Source of the DNA: Desulfosarcina sp. BuS5
GTDB lineage: Bacteria; Desulfobacterota; Desulfobacteria; Desulfobacterales; BuS5
Direction: 5' to 3'
NCBI RefSeq assembly: GCF_028752835.1
Contig: NZ_CP087952.1
Coordinates: 539,041-603,040, forward strand
DNA length: 64,000 nucleotides
Shown: one piece after another, positions 32,879-41,952 of the stretch
How the letters are laid out: each line of letters opens with the position of its first letter
How positions within the stretch are numbered: position 1 is the stretch's first letter
Translations under genes and position numbers: made by a program
Notes under the pieces: model-generated
Seen by the model: the letters and a program-made list of their open reading frames with translations, nothing else
Told to the model about the DNA's origin: nothing
Databases searched by the model: none

Positions 32879-33616
32879 CTAGTCTCTGGCCCGGTTAACA
32901 CACATAAATGAGGCGATAATAAACAGGACGCCTGTTAAAAAAAGAATAATATAGGATGAATAATCAGGGATGTTCCCAAAGGACGCCGTACGGATTGCTT
33001 TTGATGCGTGTGTCAGAGGCAGCAGGAAAAGAATTTTTTGTGCCCATAAAGGAAGCCTATCTACAGGGAAGAGGGTCCCCCCTAGAAAGGCCATGGGAGT
33101 AATAACAAAACTGGAAAACATTGCCTGATCCGCATGTGATTTTACCAGCATGGCCATGCCTACGGCCAGAGAAGCGAAAATAAAACTATTTAGAATGATT
33201 GCGAGCCAGAAAAGGAGGTTGCATGAAAGTGACACTCCGAAAAAGTATCCCAATATGAGAATAATAATAATGGACATGAATGCTCTTGTCATTCCGGCAA
33301 GAATTTCCCCGCAGACATAAGAAATATTGCTTATCGGGGCGGCCTGGAACTCTTCAAATATATGCCAGTAAAAACGGGCGATATTTATCTCGCTGGCAAT
33401 GGCAAAAGCCTGCGTCATACTGCTCATGGCAACCAGGCCGGGAAGAAGAAATTCCAGATAAGTGTGCCCGTCCACTCTAACATTATTACCCATTGCATAT
33501 CCGAAAGCTATTAGATAGAGGAGAGGTGATACGGACATGGTGGCAATCATTTTGGGAAGCCGCCGTTTCATTATCATAATTTCTCTGTAGTAGATTGCCA
33601 TACAACCTTGAATCAT
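32879..33616 (-). CDS. ABC-2 type exporter permease (NodJ-like)
   Basis: 245 residues with about six membrane helices (SVSPLLYLIAFGYAM, AFMSIIIILILGYFFGV, IIILFLTGVLFIIASFM among them). The stretch FVITPMAFLGGTLFPVDRLP is the ABC-2 family signature region. It overlaps the upstream ATPase gene by four bases. The substrate is not predictable; drug, polysaccharide or lipo-oligosaccharide exporters share this plan. Confidence 0.88.
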   Translation of the reverse strand: MIQGCMAIYYREIMIMKRRLPKMIATMSVSPLLYLIAFGYAMGNNVRVDGHTYLEFLLPGLVAMSSMTQAFAIASEINIARFYWHIFEEFQAAPISNISYVCGEILAGMTRAFMSIIIILILGYFFGVSLSCNLLFWLAIILNSFIFASLAVGMAMLVKSHADQAMFSSFVITPMAFLGGTLFPVDRLPLWAQKILFLLPLTHASKAIRTASFGNIPDYSSYIILFLTGVLFIIASFMCVNRARD

Positions 33617-34449
33617 TTGACCTTCTTTCCAGTTAATGCGAGGAAGACATCCTCAAGATGCACACGCCGTAAGGTGAAACTTTTTTCCTGTTCAACTATA
33701 AAGCTTTTTGCCTCTTGCCTAGTTTTGAAATATGTTGTTTCCATGTTGCTCTCTTCAAGCCTGTCTATCGCCCAGACTCCCATTTTCGCCATAAAATTTT
33801 CCGGAGTATCCAGGGCTACTATCTCCCCTTCATTTAAAAATGCGACCCTCTGCGCCAGAAACTCAGCCTCTTCAATATAATGTGTGGTCAGAAAGATTGT
33901 GGTCCCATCTTGCTGGATCCTCTTGATTATGGCCCATATACGTCTGCGGATATTGGCATCCAGTCCCACAGTAGGTTCATCAAGGAATAGTATTTGAGGA
34001 GAATGAGTAAGAGCCCTTGCTATCATTACTCTTCTTTTCATGCCTCCGGAAAGATGCTTGATCAGAGTCTTTTTTCTATCAAGAATATCCATATAATCAA
34101 GGAGCTCATCTATTTTTATTCTCCTTTTTTTAACAGGCATTCTGTAGAGTCGGCAGTGAATATCGAGATTTTCGAAAACAGTGAGCTCCTGATCAAGGTT
34201 TATAGCTTGAGGAACCAGTCCGCACTCTTTTTTTGCGGCAATCGGATTCTTCTCCACGTTAAATCGATTGAGAAAAGCCTTGCCTGACGAAAGCCTTGTA
34301 AGTCCTGTCATAATTCTGATGGCAGTGGTTTTTCCTGCGCCGTTAGGCCCCAGGCAGGCGAAAAGCTCCCCTGAGTTTACGTGAAGATTGACATCCTTTA
34401 GGGCATGAACGGATTTGTAATGTTTGTTCAAATTTTCCAGTATTATCAT
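33613..34449 (-). CDS. ABC exporter ATP-binding protein (NodI/CcmA-like)
   Basis: 278 residues. Walker A GPNGAGKTTAIR, signature HLSGGMKRRVMIARAL, Walker B ILFLDEPTVGLDANIR, H-loop FLTTHYIEEAE. The last 60 residues are variable. It drives the ABC-2 permease encoded immediately downstream (ATGA overlap). Confidence 0.93.
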   Translation of the reverse strand: MIILENLNKHYKSVHALKDVNLHVNSGELFACLGPNGAGKTTAIRIMTGLTRLSSGKAFLNRFNVEKNPIAAKKECGLVPQAINLDQELTVFENLDIHCRLYRMPVKKRRIKIDELLDYMDILDRKKTLIKHLSGGMKRRVMIARALTHSPQILFLDEPTVGLDANIRRRIWAIIKRIQQDGTTIFLTTHYIEEAEFLAQRVAFLNEGEIVALDTPENFMAKMGVWAIDRLEESNMETTYFKTRQEAKSFIVEQEKSFTLRRVHLEDVFLALTGKKVK

Positions 34450-34489
34450 TTTAAACTTTTGGCATGAACCCTTATGGTTATTTACAAAA

Positions 34490-34672
34490 CTACTGTCTTC
34501 CGGTGATCAGTTTATCAACCACTTCGGGTTCTGCCAGGGTGGATGTATCCCCAAGCTGGTCAATTTGTCCTTCAGCGATTTTTCTAAGAATCCTTCGCAT
34601 GATCTTCCCGCTCCTGGTTTTGGGAAGGGCATCAGTAAAATGCAGTTTATCCGGGGAGGCAATGGTACCTAT
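34490..34672 (-). pseudogene. acs: 3' fragment of an acetyl-CoA synthetase gene
   Basis: On the minus strand the sequence reads [20 protein letters not shown], then [20 protein letters not shown], then [13 protein letters not shown] and a stop at 34490. This is the extreme C-terminus of AMP-forming acetyl-CoA synthetase, including the [11 protein letters not shown] motif with the catalytic, acetylatable Lys. The other roughly 590 residues are absent; the sequence upstream is an unrelated reading frame ending at 34675. A deletion or recombination left only this tail. Confidence 0.88.
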
Positions 34673-34674
34673 TA

Positions 34675-35094
34675 TTAACTTAAAGCATATATTTCAGGAA
34701 TATATCGTCCAATAGCTTTTATTTCATTGGGTGATGCAAAACGCCACTTTATATCATAAAAAAGATCAAAACCGGGGCTTGGTCTGGGTTTAAAGGTAGC
34801 CGTATATACTGTTGCAGGATCATCTTCAAAGTTTTCAAACCACAGGATATTTGAAACTTTAAGGTTAAAATCCCTGCATATTCTTTTACCGATACTCTCC
34901 GCGCAATTTGTTTTAAAGCACTCATTAGAAAGGCTTGTTGCAACTACGGCTGTCGGTTTTATATGCCTTACTCCAGGAAGGCTCAAGGTGAAATCAATTA
35001 TTCTTACTCGCCATGCTGGAGCATATCTGCCAGATATGATTGTTTTCCTTCTTTTTTTTCTTTGAAGTCGATATGTCCCGTCATAAAATATCAC
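34675..35094 (-). CDS. hypothetical protein
   Basis: 139 residues, not recognised. It has a basic N-terminus ([19 protein letters not shown]) and a central [16 protein letters not shown] with three cysteines. No signal peptide or membrane helix. Its stop abuts the acetyl-CoA synthetase fragment, so the C-terminus could itself be altered by that rearrangement. Regulation is not visible; the 213 bases upstream (35095-35307) hold no clear feature. Confidence 0.5.
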   Translation of the reverse strand: MIFYDGTYRLQRKKRRKTIISGRYAPAWRVRIIDFTLSLPGVRHIKPTAVVATSLSNECFKTNCAESIGKRICRDFNLKVSNILWFENFEDDPATVYTATFKPRPSPGFDLFYDIKWRFASPNEIKAIGRYIPEIYALS

Positions 35095-35307
35095 AGTTAA
35101 TATCTCCTGAAATTATAGTGCTTTTAACATGACCTGATATCATTTTGGAGTATCAATTAAGCAATCGTGTCATTCAGGAAAGTCTCAATATGATTATATT
35201 TTACCACAACCATAGGCGCTGCAAAAGAGGCAAACGCCTATGGAGAGATTGACCGTAAAAAAACAATGGTATTGACCCGATTTAGAATCGAACCTGTTCC
35301 CCCTGTT

Positions 35308-35679
35308 TTACTTTTTTACAAATTCACCGTTTCTGAATTCACCAATCAGTTTTTTCCCATCCGGCGAAGTCATGACTCCCTGCCCGTGGATTTTGCTGTT
35401 TTTAAACTTACCAACATACTTGATACCGTTAGGCCGAACCAGTGTCCCACGTCCGTTCAACTTATTGTCTTGAAATTCACCCACATATTTTGCGCCATCC
35501 CGGGATGTTAAAGCCCCGTGGCCATACATCTTGCCGGATTTAAATTGCCCGACATATTTACTGCCGTCAGGATAAATATATGTTCCCTTACCATTGCTGC
35601 AGTCACCCTTTATGCATCCGGCAAATGTAAAATAAGGGAAAAAAAAGATAACAACCAATAATGTTAATAATACTCTCAT
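35308..35679 (-). CDS. secreted MORN-repeat protein
   Basis: 123 residues with signal peptide (MRVLLTLLVVIFFFPYFTFA) and about four MORN repeats of the form GKGTYIYPDGSKYVGQFKSG, GHGALTSRDGAKYVGEFQDN, GRGTLVRPNGIKYVGKFKNS, GQGVMTSPDGKKLIGEFRNG. MORN repeats form a beta-meander that binds lipids or proteins; the export signal places it in the envelope. An AGGTTGAC box precedes the ATG. Exact role unknown. Confidence 0.88.
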   Translation of the reverse strand: MRVLLTLLVVIFFFPYFTFAGCIKGDCSNGKGTYIYPDGSKYVGQFKSGKMYGHGALTSRDGAKYVGEFQDNKLNGRGTLVRPNGIKYVGKFKNSKIHGQGVMTSPDGKKLIGEFRNGEFVKK

Positions 35680-35779
35680 TTTGTCAACCTCCGTAACCGG
35701 GCTATCCGGCCTAAAGATAATAGGATAGATAATAGAATTTTTAATTTTAAATTAAAAATAGTCTGTGGTTATTTCAAAA

Positions 35780-36415
35780 TCAAGTTGGTATTATTACTAT
35801 GTTGACCCTTCTGTTCATTGCATTGCTTGATGAAACCGGCTGAGACTCGCCAAAACCTATGGTCTGTACTCTTCTTGCGCTAACCCCCCTCTGGACAAGC
35901 GCGTTTTTAACAGACACGGCCCTTTTTTCAGACAATATTTGGTTGTATTGTTCCGAACCCTTGGAATCGGTATGCCCTTCGACTCTTATAGAGGTTTGTG
36001 GATATCTGATCAGTACATCGGCGACTCTTCCAAGTTCAGCGTTAGCGCCTGGTTTAAGAGTGAATGAGTCAAAATCAAAGAGAACTTCTGATCTGAAAGT
36101 GGCAACAAGCACATCTTGCGTTCTAGTGATGCTGGCTGCTTCCGTAGTGGCTATGGCTGATCTGAGTTCCCCTTCCTGCCTGTCCATATACGCACCTATC
36201 TGATGCCCGGCAGCTCCGCCTACGATAGTTCCAATTCCCGCTCCGATCAATGTTGCTTCAGTATCTTTACCGATAGCCTGCCCCAGGAGAGCGCCACTGA
36301 TACCACCTATCAAGGCTCCTGCTCCCAAACCCTTCTTACTGCGCGATGTTCCTGCGCATGAAAGCAGGAATCCAAGCAACGATATGACCAGAGTTAACGA
36401 AATTAGTCTTTTCAT
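35780..36415 (-). CDS. OmpA-family lipoprotein with glycine-zipper domain
   Basis: 211 residues. Lipoprotein signal with lipobox LLSC (MKRLISLTLVISLLGFLLSC). A glycine-zipper segment (GLGAGALIGGISGALLGQAI, GAGIGTIVGGAAGHQIG) comes next, and the C-terminal OmpA peptidoglycan-binding domain has DFDSFTLKPGANAEL, IRVEGHTDSKGSEQYNQILS and VQTIGFGESQPV. It resembles YiaD/Lpp-anchoring proteins that tie the outer membrane to peptidoglycan. Confidence 0.9.
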   Translation of the reverse strand: MKRLISLTLVISLLGFLLSCAGTSRSKKGLGAGALIGGISGALLGQAIGKDTEATLIGAGIGTIVGGAAGHQIGAYMDRQEGELRSAIATTEAASITRTQDVLVATFRSEVLFDFDSFTLKPGANAELGRVADVLIRYPQTSIRVEGHTDSKGSEQYNQILSEKRAVSVKNALVQRGVSARRVQTIGFGESQPVSSSNAMNRRVNIVIIPT

Positions 36416-36477
36416 TTCCCCTCCTATTTTGTGAACTTTTTGTTTTAAGCCGTCGTTCGTTTTTTATAAAAAAAAAA

Positions 36478-37635
36478 CTAATTAAAATTGAAATATTGTT
36501 GTTTTTCCTTACTTTTGTTATATTTTATCGTTTCATCTTTTTTATTTTCATGGCCGAAAACCTTCTCTTCCTGAAATTCATGGGAAGCCCCTGATGCATA
36601 GGAAACCTCAAACCTGCCAATTTCTGTGCTTTTAATTCCGGTCAGTCGGTTCAACAATAACTTCCTTTCCTGGGATGTTACAACGGGAAATCCATAATTA
36701 TCATTTGTATGTTTCAATGGTCCTTTTGCCTTTATCCTCTCCTCGGCAAAAGCTAAATGACGCTGTAAACGGTCCTCAATGCAATTATTGGAAAAATCGA
36801 CTATATTTTTTTTTATGGACTCTATTGTATTACATAAATTTAAATCAAACTCAAATCCGATACTGTTCCTGCAGGATGCCATGGCCGCAGCCATTGTGGT
36901 GCCGGTTCCCATAAAGGGATCGAGGACTATATCATTCTTTACTGAATACATGTTAATTAATCTGTGGGCCAACTCAAATGGAAAGGCAGCGCTCCTTGAT
37001 CTGGTCTTTTTGTCATGCAGTTTCTGGGTTGTTCCTTTTATATCCATCCAGACGTCGGAAAACCATACATTTCGTTCCTCCCAAAAGAGAGCGCTATTAT
37101 GCCGGTTCCTCTTCTCTTCGGCACTTGTAAACGATCTCTTGCCATTCTTTCTGGCTATTAAAATATATTCATGTTCTAAAGTAACATAAGCTCCTGCAGG
37201 AAGCATGCCGGAACCCATAAATTTATTGGGAGCATTAGTCTGTTTTCTCCATAGAATATCCGGCAAGATACTGAAGCCTGATTGCTGCAGATATTGTAAA
37301 ATTCTTGAATGATTCGGGTAAAGACAAAAATTGCCGCCTATGGTTCTGGTTGCATCCCCGATATTAATACATGCAAATCCCCCATTTTTTAAGACACGGT
37401 ATATTTCATTCCATACCTTGTCAAGCTCCTTATGCATAAGCTCAAATGAGAGCGTCCCTTCGCCATCTGACAAAGCGTTAGCTATGTTTTTATTCTGACT
37501 TGAAAAGATTTCATCCCACATTTGTATCATGGGATAAGGCGGCGATGTTACAATTAAAGCAACACTTTCATCAGTAATCTGTTCCATATTTGCCGCATTT
37601 TCATATATTATGTTATGTTCTGTTTTTATTGACAT
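36478..37635 (-). CDS. orphan site-specific DNA methyltransferase (probably N4-cytosine, beta class)
   Basis: 385 residues. Catalytic motif IV is TSPPYPMIQMWDE near residue 30; SPPY fits N4-cytosine methyltransferases better than the DPPY of N6-adenine enzymes. The AdoMet motif I (DIVLDPFMGTGTTMAAAMAS) lies near residue 245, so the order IV before I defines the beta class. The middle part FACINIGDATRTIGGNF and WRKQTNAPNKFMGSGMLP is the core; the C-terminal 110 residues are less conserved. No endonuclease is next to it, so it is an orphan or regulatory methylase. The target sequence is not readable. Confidence 0.85.
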   Translation of the reverse strand: MSIKTEHNIIYENAANMEQITDESVALIVTSPPYPMIQMWDEIFSSQNKNIANALSDGEGTLSFELMHKELDKVWNEIYRVLKNGGFACINIGDATRTIGGNFCLYPNHSRILQYLQQSGFSILPDILWRKQTNAPNKFMGSGMLPAGAYVTLEHEYILIARKNGKRSFTSAEEKRNRHNSALFWEERNVWFSDVWMDIKGTTQKLHDKKTRSRSAAFPFELAHRLINMYSVKNDIVLDPFMGTGTTMAAAMASCRNSIGFEFDLNLCNTIESIKKNIVDFSNNCIEDRLQRHLAFAEERIKAKGPLKHTNDNYGFPVVTSQERKLLLNRLTGIKSTEIGRFEVSYASGASHEFQEEKVFGHENKKDETIKYNKSKEKQQYFNFN

Positions 37636-37664
37636 ACTATTTATATCCCATAGTCTTCGTTTAA

Positions 37665-38822
37665 TTAGGATTTAAGCCGCCTGTTCTCTATAATACCTGT
37701 AATCAGAGGCATTAAAAGCATCAGCAGGCCAAGCATAACCACACCGGTCCATTCAAAAAAAAGATATGCATATCCGTTCAGGGTTATGCCGACACTTCCT
37801 CCAATATAATAAAAAAGCACATAAAGAGAATTGGCTCTTCCTCTGCTTGAGTCGATCTTGCAGTTTAACAAACCTGCGGCGGCGGCATGAATGGAAAAAA
37901 AACCAGCGCAAGCGCCTATAAGACTGATCACAATCACCGTTATTGATTCAATAAGTGTAATACTTATGGATAAGCCAAAAATTATCGTGCCTATCATCAT
38001 GGTGTTGCCGTTGCCGATTCTGTTGCTCAGTTTACCGGCAAGGGGACTTATGATAATCCCGGTAATATAAGTGATATAAATAAGCGCGATAAACTCTGTT
38101 GACATTTCAAAGGAAGGCCCTGCCAGATAGAACGGCATATAATTAAAGATGGATGAAAAAACAAAATATGATCCAAAAACAACAAAGTATATCCTCAATA
38201 GATCCAACCTGCAAATCAGGCTGATAAAACCTTCACCGAAATTTTCTTTAACAACACTTTTTTTCTCCCGGGGAAGCAGGGCGGCAACGGCAATGGTGGA
38301 AAAAAAAAGAAAAACAGATGCGCTGATAAAGGCAGATCGCCAGCATTGCTGCGGATATATCCATCCGCCCAGGAGACGTCCGAACATACCGCCCGTTACG
38401 GTGGCTGAAACATACAGCCCCATAACAACGTTGAGCCTTTCAGCAGGCATGTTCCGGGCAAGATACACGGCTAAACAGGTGGTCAATGACGGAAGGAAGA
38501 GCCCCTGGATAAACCTGGTGACTATCATAATTGTCAAGCTGGAGGTTACCGCACAAAACAGACCGCATATAGTTACGATTGTACCGCCCAGCAGAATAAT
38601 CGGCTTGATGGGATAACTGTCCGCGATCCTGCCGAATGGAAGATTTGAAAGAGCAATGCCAAGAATTACAAGTGATACAGTCAGGGAAGCAAAGGCTTCG
38701 TTAACGTTAAATTCCTCTTGGATAACAGGCAGAACCGGTTGAGGGATATATACAGTAGTAAATGCCGCCGCAACCAGGCAAAAAGCAAGGAACTGCACGC
38801 ATAAAAAATTATCTATTTTCAT
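37665..38822 (-). CDS. MFS transporter (drug/arabinose efflux type)
   Basis: 385 residues with 12 predicted helices. The loop between helices 2 and 3 (LPFGRIADSYPIKPIILLGG) is the MFS A-motif, and motif C-like GRLLGGWIYPQQCWRSAFI appears after helix 5. Related to YnfM/AraJ-type efflux permeases. It probably exports small molecules using the proton gradient; substrate unknown. It starts 46 bases from the gap that holds the aldo/keto reductase end and has no ribosome-binding site that stands out. Confidence 0.88.
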   Translation of the reverse strand: MKIDNFLCVQFLAFCLVAAAFTTVYIPQPVLPVIQEEFNVNEAFASLTVSLVILGIALSNLPFGRIADSYPIKPIILLGGTIVTICGLFCAVTSSLTIMIVTRFIQGLFLPSLTTCLAVYLARNMPAERLNVVMGLYVSATVTGGMFGRLLGGWIYPQQCWRSAFISASVFLFFSTIAVAALLPREKKSVVKENFGEGFISLICRLDLLRIYFVVFGSYFVFSSIFNYMPFYLAGPSFEMSTEFIALIYITYITGIIISPLAGKLSNRIGNGNTMMIGTIIFGLSISITLIESITVIVISLIGACAGFFSIHAAAAGLLNCKIDSSRGRANSLYVLFYYIGGSVGITLNGYAYLFFEWTGVVMLGLLMLLMPLITGIIENRRLKS

Positions 38823-38970
38823 TCAGCAACTGGGCTCCTTGTACTTATTGTTGACGCGGCAGGCATGAGTGGCTGGGAAAAGGCGGTTGCATCAAGATAA
38901 AACTTTCTGCAACCTTCCCTTGAATTTGGTATTTCCTATTGAAAGTATGGCAAGCAAGGGGTTGATCCTG

Positions 38971-39846
38971 TCAGGTCGAAGGGAAAGCATGATCCAGCTC
39001 CGCCATATCATTGTCGCTCAGGATGATATTCATGGCGGCGGCACTGTCCACGGCACTTTTCATCCTGCTAGCTCCGGGAATCGCAATAAGATTGGAAGAT
39101 TTGCGCAACAACCAGGCCAGCGCAATCTGAAATGGTGTGACATCATAACGCTGCCCAACCCGGCATAATGCCGGATGTTGCTTCGATCTCACTTTTCCGG
39201 TTCCGCCTCCTACTGGGCTATAGGCGATAAAAGCAATCCCGTTTTGTTCGCAATGGGAAATAACTCCCTGCTGCCAAGCCTCACGATCAAAAGGATTACA
39301 ACGGTTCTGAACACTGACTATTGGTACTATGGAACTTGCCAGCCTGATATCTGTCACGCTGACATTTGAAAGCCCGATATGCTGAATTTTGCCTTTTTCG
39401 CGAAGTTTGGCCAAGGCGCCTACACTTTCGGCGAGTGGAACTTCTGGATCTGGTGCATGAAGATAGTAGAGTGCTATGGTTTCAAGCTCCAGGGCTTTTA
39501 AACTTGCCTCGCAGGCCGTCTCCAGGTGATCCGGTCCGGCATTAACAATCCAGGCGCCGCCCGGACGCTCAAGGCCGCCTTTGGTAGCTACGACGATTGA
39601 TGTAGAATCCCCCTTCCACTCACCCAGGGCCTTGGCAATCAAACGCTCGTTATGACCAACGTCGGTATGATCAATGCAATAAACGTCTGCAGTGTCCAGG
39701 AAATCCATTCCGGCATCCAGCGCCGCGCACAAAACACTGACGCCATAGCCATCAGGAAAACGTCCCTTTAGAGAAAGAGGCATACACCCCAGGCCAATGG
39801 GACGTACAAGCAGACCAGATACTCCAATGCTTCTTTTTTCGATCAT
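38971..39846 (-). CDS. aldo/keto reductase
   Basis: 291 residues. An NAD(P)H-dependent (alpha/beta)8 barrel. The catalytic tetrad can be placed: Asp in FLDTADVYC (with Tyr), Lys in VVATKGGLERPG, and His in ALYYLHAPDPEVP. The phosphate-binding end is IPGASRMKSAVDSAAA. The stretch KGRFPDGYGVSVLCAALDAG is typical of the oxidoreductase sub-branch related to YajO/pyridoxal reductases. Substrate unknown. Confidence 0.92.
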   Translation of the reverse strand: MIEKRSIGVSGLLVRPIGLGCMPLSLKGRFPDGYGVSVLCAALDAGMDFLDTADVYCIDHTDVGHNERLIAKALGEWKGDSTSIVVATKGGLERPGGAWIVNAGPDHLETACEASLKALELETIALYYLHAPDPEVPLAESVGALAKLREKGKIQHIGLSNVSVTDIRLASSIVPIVSVQNRCNPFDREAWQQGVISHCEQNGIAFIAYSPVGGGTGKVRSKQHPALCRVGQRYDVTPFQIALAWLLRKSSNLIAIPGASRMKSAVDSAAAMNIILSDNDMAELDHAFPST

Positions 39847-40094
39847 TTTCCCCTCTTTAAAGCAATATGTATAGAAAGTGAATAAATATATAAAATTTAT
39901 ATTGCTGCAATACTTAGTTGAATCCTATCGTATCAAGTAGTTAAACTACTATTTATGCCATACTTTCGCGTTGTTTAAAAGAGATTTTTCATTAAACAAA
40001 ATATAAGCATTGGAAGGGAAAAAGAGCGCCATAAAAGAAGGGCTGTTAAAGAATGCGGAAAAATTGAAAGGAATTCGGTGCGGAGTTTGTTGTG

Positions 40095-40134
40095 ATTATG
40101 TAACCGTTCACTGTTAACGGTTACATAATTTTTT
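40095..40134 (+). terminator. strong hairpin followed by T run, no gene upstream on this strand
   Basis: ATTATGTAACCGTT (40095-40108) pairs perfectly with AACGGTTACATAAT (40116-40129) around CACTGTT, and a T run follows on the plus strand. Neither neighbour is on the plus strand (aldo/keto reductase and OmpA are both minus), so it may be a leftover or a repeat; a related CCGTTAACTGTGAACCG stretch occurs near 8004. The rest of the gap 39847-40094 shows nothing I can name. Confidence 0.55.
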
Positions 40135-40157
40135 ATTAGTTTTCCTGCACCTGGTAG

Positions 40158-40266
40158 AGTGTCAGATAATTCATTTCACAAGGATAGAGGTGGTAGTGGT
40201 TCAAAATCTTGAACCACTACTCCGACGACCTATAACGCAGTGAAATTATTTATGTGATGGTCTATA
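40158..40266. mobile_element. MITE-like element, copy 2
   Basis: Inverted relative to copy 1 at 8161-8278: one end TGTCAGATAATT, the other TTATTTATGTGATGGTCTATA, with TACTCCGACGACC and ATAACGCAGTGAAATT shared. The centre holds a perfect hairpin GTAGTGGTTCAA-AATC-TTGAACCACTAC (40192-40219) that is different from copy 1's interior. It sits 10 bases from the end of the OmpA gene. Confidence 0.65.
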
Positions 40267-40275
40267 TATTTATTT

Positions 40276-41520
40276 TTAATGTATCAGTGCGAATGTGACC
40301 CGTCGGTTCTTGCGACGGCCTTCTTTTGTATCATTGGATGTTATGGGGTTTGATGAACCGTATCCTTTTGTCTCAAGCCGGTTTGAATTGATCCCCTGTT
40401 TTACCAAATATGCCTTGACCGCCATAGCGCGTTTTTCTGAAAGCGTTTGGTTGTAGACCTCATCGCCTTCGCTGTCCGTATGCCCCTGGATCTCAACTTT
40501 CATCTCCGGATTTTTTTCCAGTATGTTGACAGATTCCTTCAGCAAAGGACAGGCAGCGGGTTTAAGCTCCGATTTATCGAAATCAAAAAATATTTCTCCT
40601 CCGAAGGCCCAGCATCCAGTCTCATCGACGGTGGCTCCTTTGGGCGTATTCGGGCATTGATCAAGATAATCATAAATACCATCGCCGTCACTGTCCAGGG
40701 GGCAGCCTGCAGCATCAACAGTCGCTTCTTTGGGGGTATTCGGACATTTGTCAAGATCATCATAAACCCCATCACCGTCACTGTCCAATGGACAACCTGA
40801 ATCATCGACAGCAACACCCTGGGGTGTGTTCGGGCATTGATCCATATGATCATAAACCCCATCACCGTCGCTGTCCAATGGACAACCTGAATCATCGACA
40901 GCAACACCCTGGGGTGTGTTCGGGCATTGATCCATATGATCATAAACACCATCACCATCGCTGTCTTTATATTCAGCTGCCAGGGCTTTTTTTTCACCAC
41001 CTAATAGAAAGGTGAGGCCGAAGGTATAGGCCAGATTATTATATGTATCATTAAATGAGATAATGTGGCGCACATCTGCGCGTAATGCTGTAAAGTCATT
41101 GACAAAATATTTAATACCGCCACCGTAGTTAACCAAAAAATCGGTATCATTACTCTCCCGGGAGGGGTCGAGTGTTATGCCGCCGATACCTGTGGCTATG
41201 TAAGGAACAAGTTTTTTGTCAGGCGTGAAATGATAAAGAGTATCGATCCGGTAAATATATGCATCCACATCACCGGCGTCTTTTTCGGAATCAGTATCTA
41301 TGTAATTGAACATTCCCTCCAGACCCCAGTTTTGATCTATATTATAACCCAGTCCCAGACCGTATGCAGCCTTTTCCTCTATGTCCTGATTATCCTCAAA
41401 AATGTACCCTCCGAGCATGGGTGAGACGGTAAAGGCGCCTGCCTTGTTCTCGGCGTTTGCAGTGTTTGCAAGACCAATTAATAGAATTAATAAACCTGCT
41501 AAAAAAAAATTTGTTTTCAT
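40276..41520 (-). CDS. OmpA-family outer-membrane protein with thrombospondin type-3 repeats
   Basis: 414 residues. Signal peptide (MKTNFFLAGLLILLIGLANT). An eight-strand barrel domain (about 28-180) ends in AYTFGLTFLLGGEKK. Four calcium-binding thrombospondin-3 repeats follow, of the form DSDGDGVYDHMDQCPNTP; the first two are identical at protein level and almost identical in DNA, indicating recent unit duplication. The C-terminal OmpA domain (IFFDFDKSELKPAACPLL, VEIQGHTDSEGDEVYNQTLS, RLETKGYGSSNPITSNDT) binds peptidoglycan. Related proteins are the main porin-like OmpA/OprF proteins of Deltaproteobacteria. AGGAGG precedes the ATG. Confidence 0.93.
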   Translation of the reverse strand: MKTNFFLAGLLILLIGLANTANAENKAGAFTVSPMLGGYIFEDNQDIEEKAAYGLGLGYNIDQNWGLEGMFNYIDTDSEKDAGDVDAYIYRIDTLYHFTPDKKLVPYIATGIGGITLDPSRESNDTDFLVNYGGGIKYFVNDFTALRADVRHIISFNDTYNNLAYTFGLTFLLGGEKKALAAEYKDSDGDGVYDHMDQCPNTPQGVAVDDSGCPLDSDGDGVYDHMDQCPNTPQGVAVDDSGCPLDSDGDGVYDDLDKCPNTPKEATVDAAGCPLDSDGDGIYDYLDQCPNTPKGATVDETGCWAFGGEIFFDFDKSELKPAACPLLKESVNILEKNPEMKVEIQGHTDSEGDEVYNQTLSEKRAMAVKAYLVKQGINSNRLETKGYGSSNPITSNDTKEGRRKNRRVTFALIH

Positions 41521-41952
41521 GGAACCTCCTTTTTTTGTTACATTAAACGATCATTTATGAATGAAATTGCATGGCCGGCCTGTTTGGAAAATATTACGCA
41601 ATATTTTTTTCATACGTATTATTACTATTAATACGATGTCAAGCTTTATTTCCGGATAAAATGTGCGCATGGCGCAGCGCGTATAACGGAAAGGTTAACA
41701 TCAAGTCTGCTTTAATTTTATATCGATAACCTCTATGTATCATTAAAGGTTCATCATTTTTATATAAATCCAGCTTAAAATGAAGCTTAGAGCTGCAAAA
41801 GATGATCTTAAAAGCAAACATTAATATTAATTTCTTTGCTTTTTTATTTTAATCGGTTAGCTTTAAAAATGTTTTAGTCGTGCCTTTTATAATAGATATA
41901 GATAAAATTAATATCATTTGTTCAGATTGATTCTGTTTCAAAGGAGAGAGTT
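41521..41952. other. divergent intergenic region
   Basis: 432 AT-rich bases between the OmpA gene (minus) and the nitroreductase gene (plus). A 60-codon minus-strand frame (41639-41821) has no ribosome-binding site or recognisable motif and is not called. Promoters for both genes should lie here, but none is clear. Confidence 0.5.

Noticed and set aside
40767-40975. CRISPR-like repeat pattern in the OmpA gene
   Set aside because: The repeats encode thrombospondin type-3 calcium-binding units and are contiguous coding sequence. No CRISPR array was seen anywhere in the window.
41639-41821. 60-residue minus-strand frame between ompA and the nitroreductase gene
   Set aside because: AT-rich, no ribosome-binding site, no motif.
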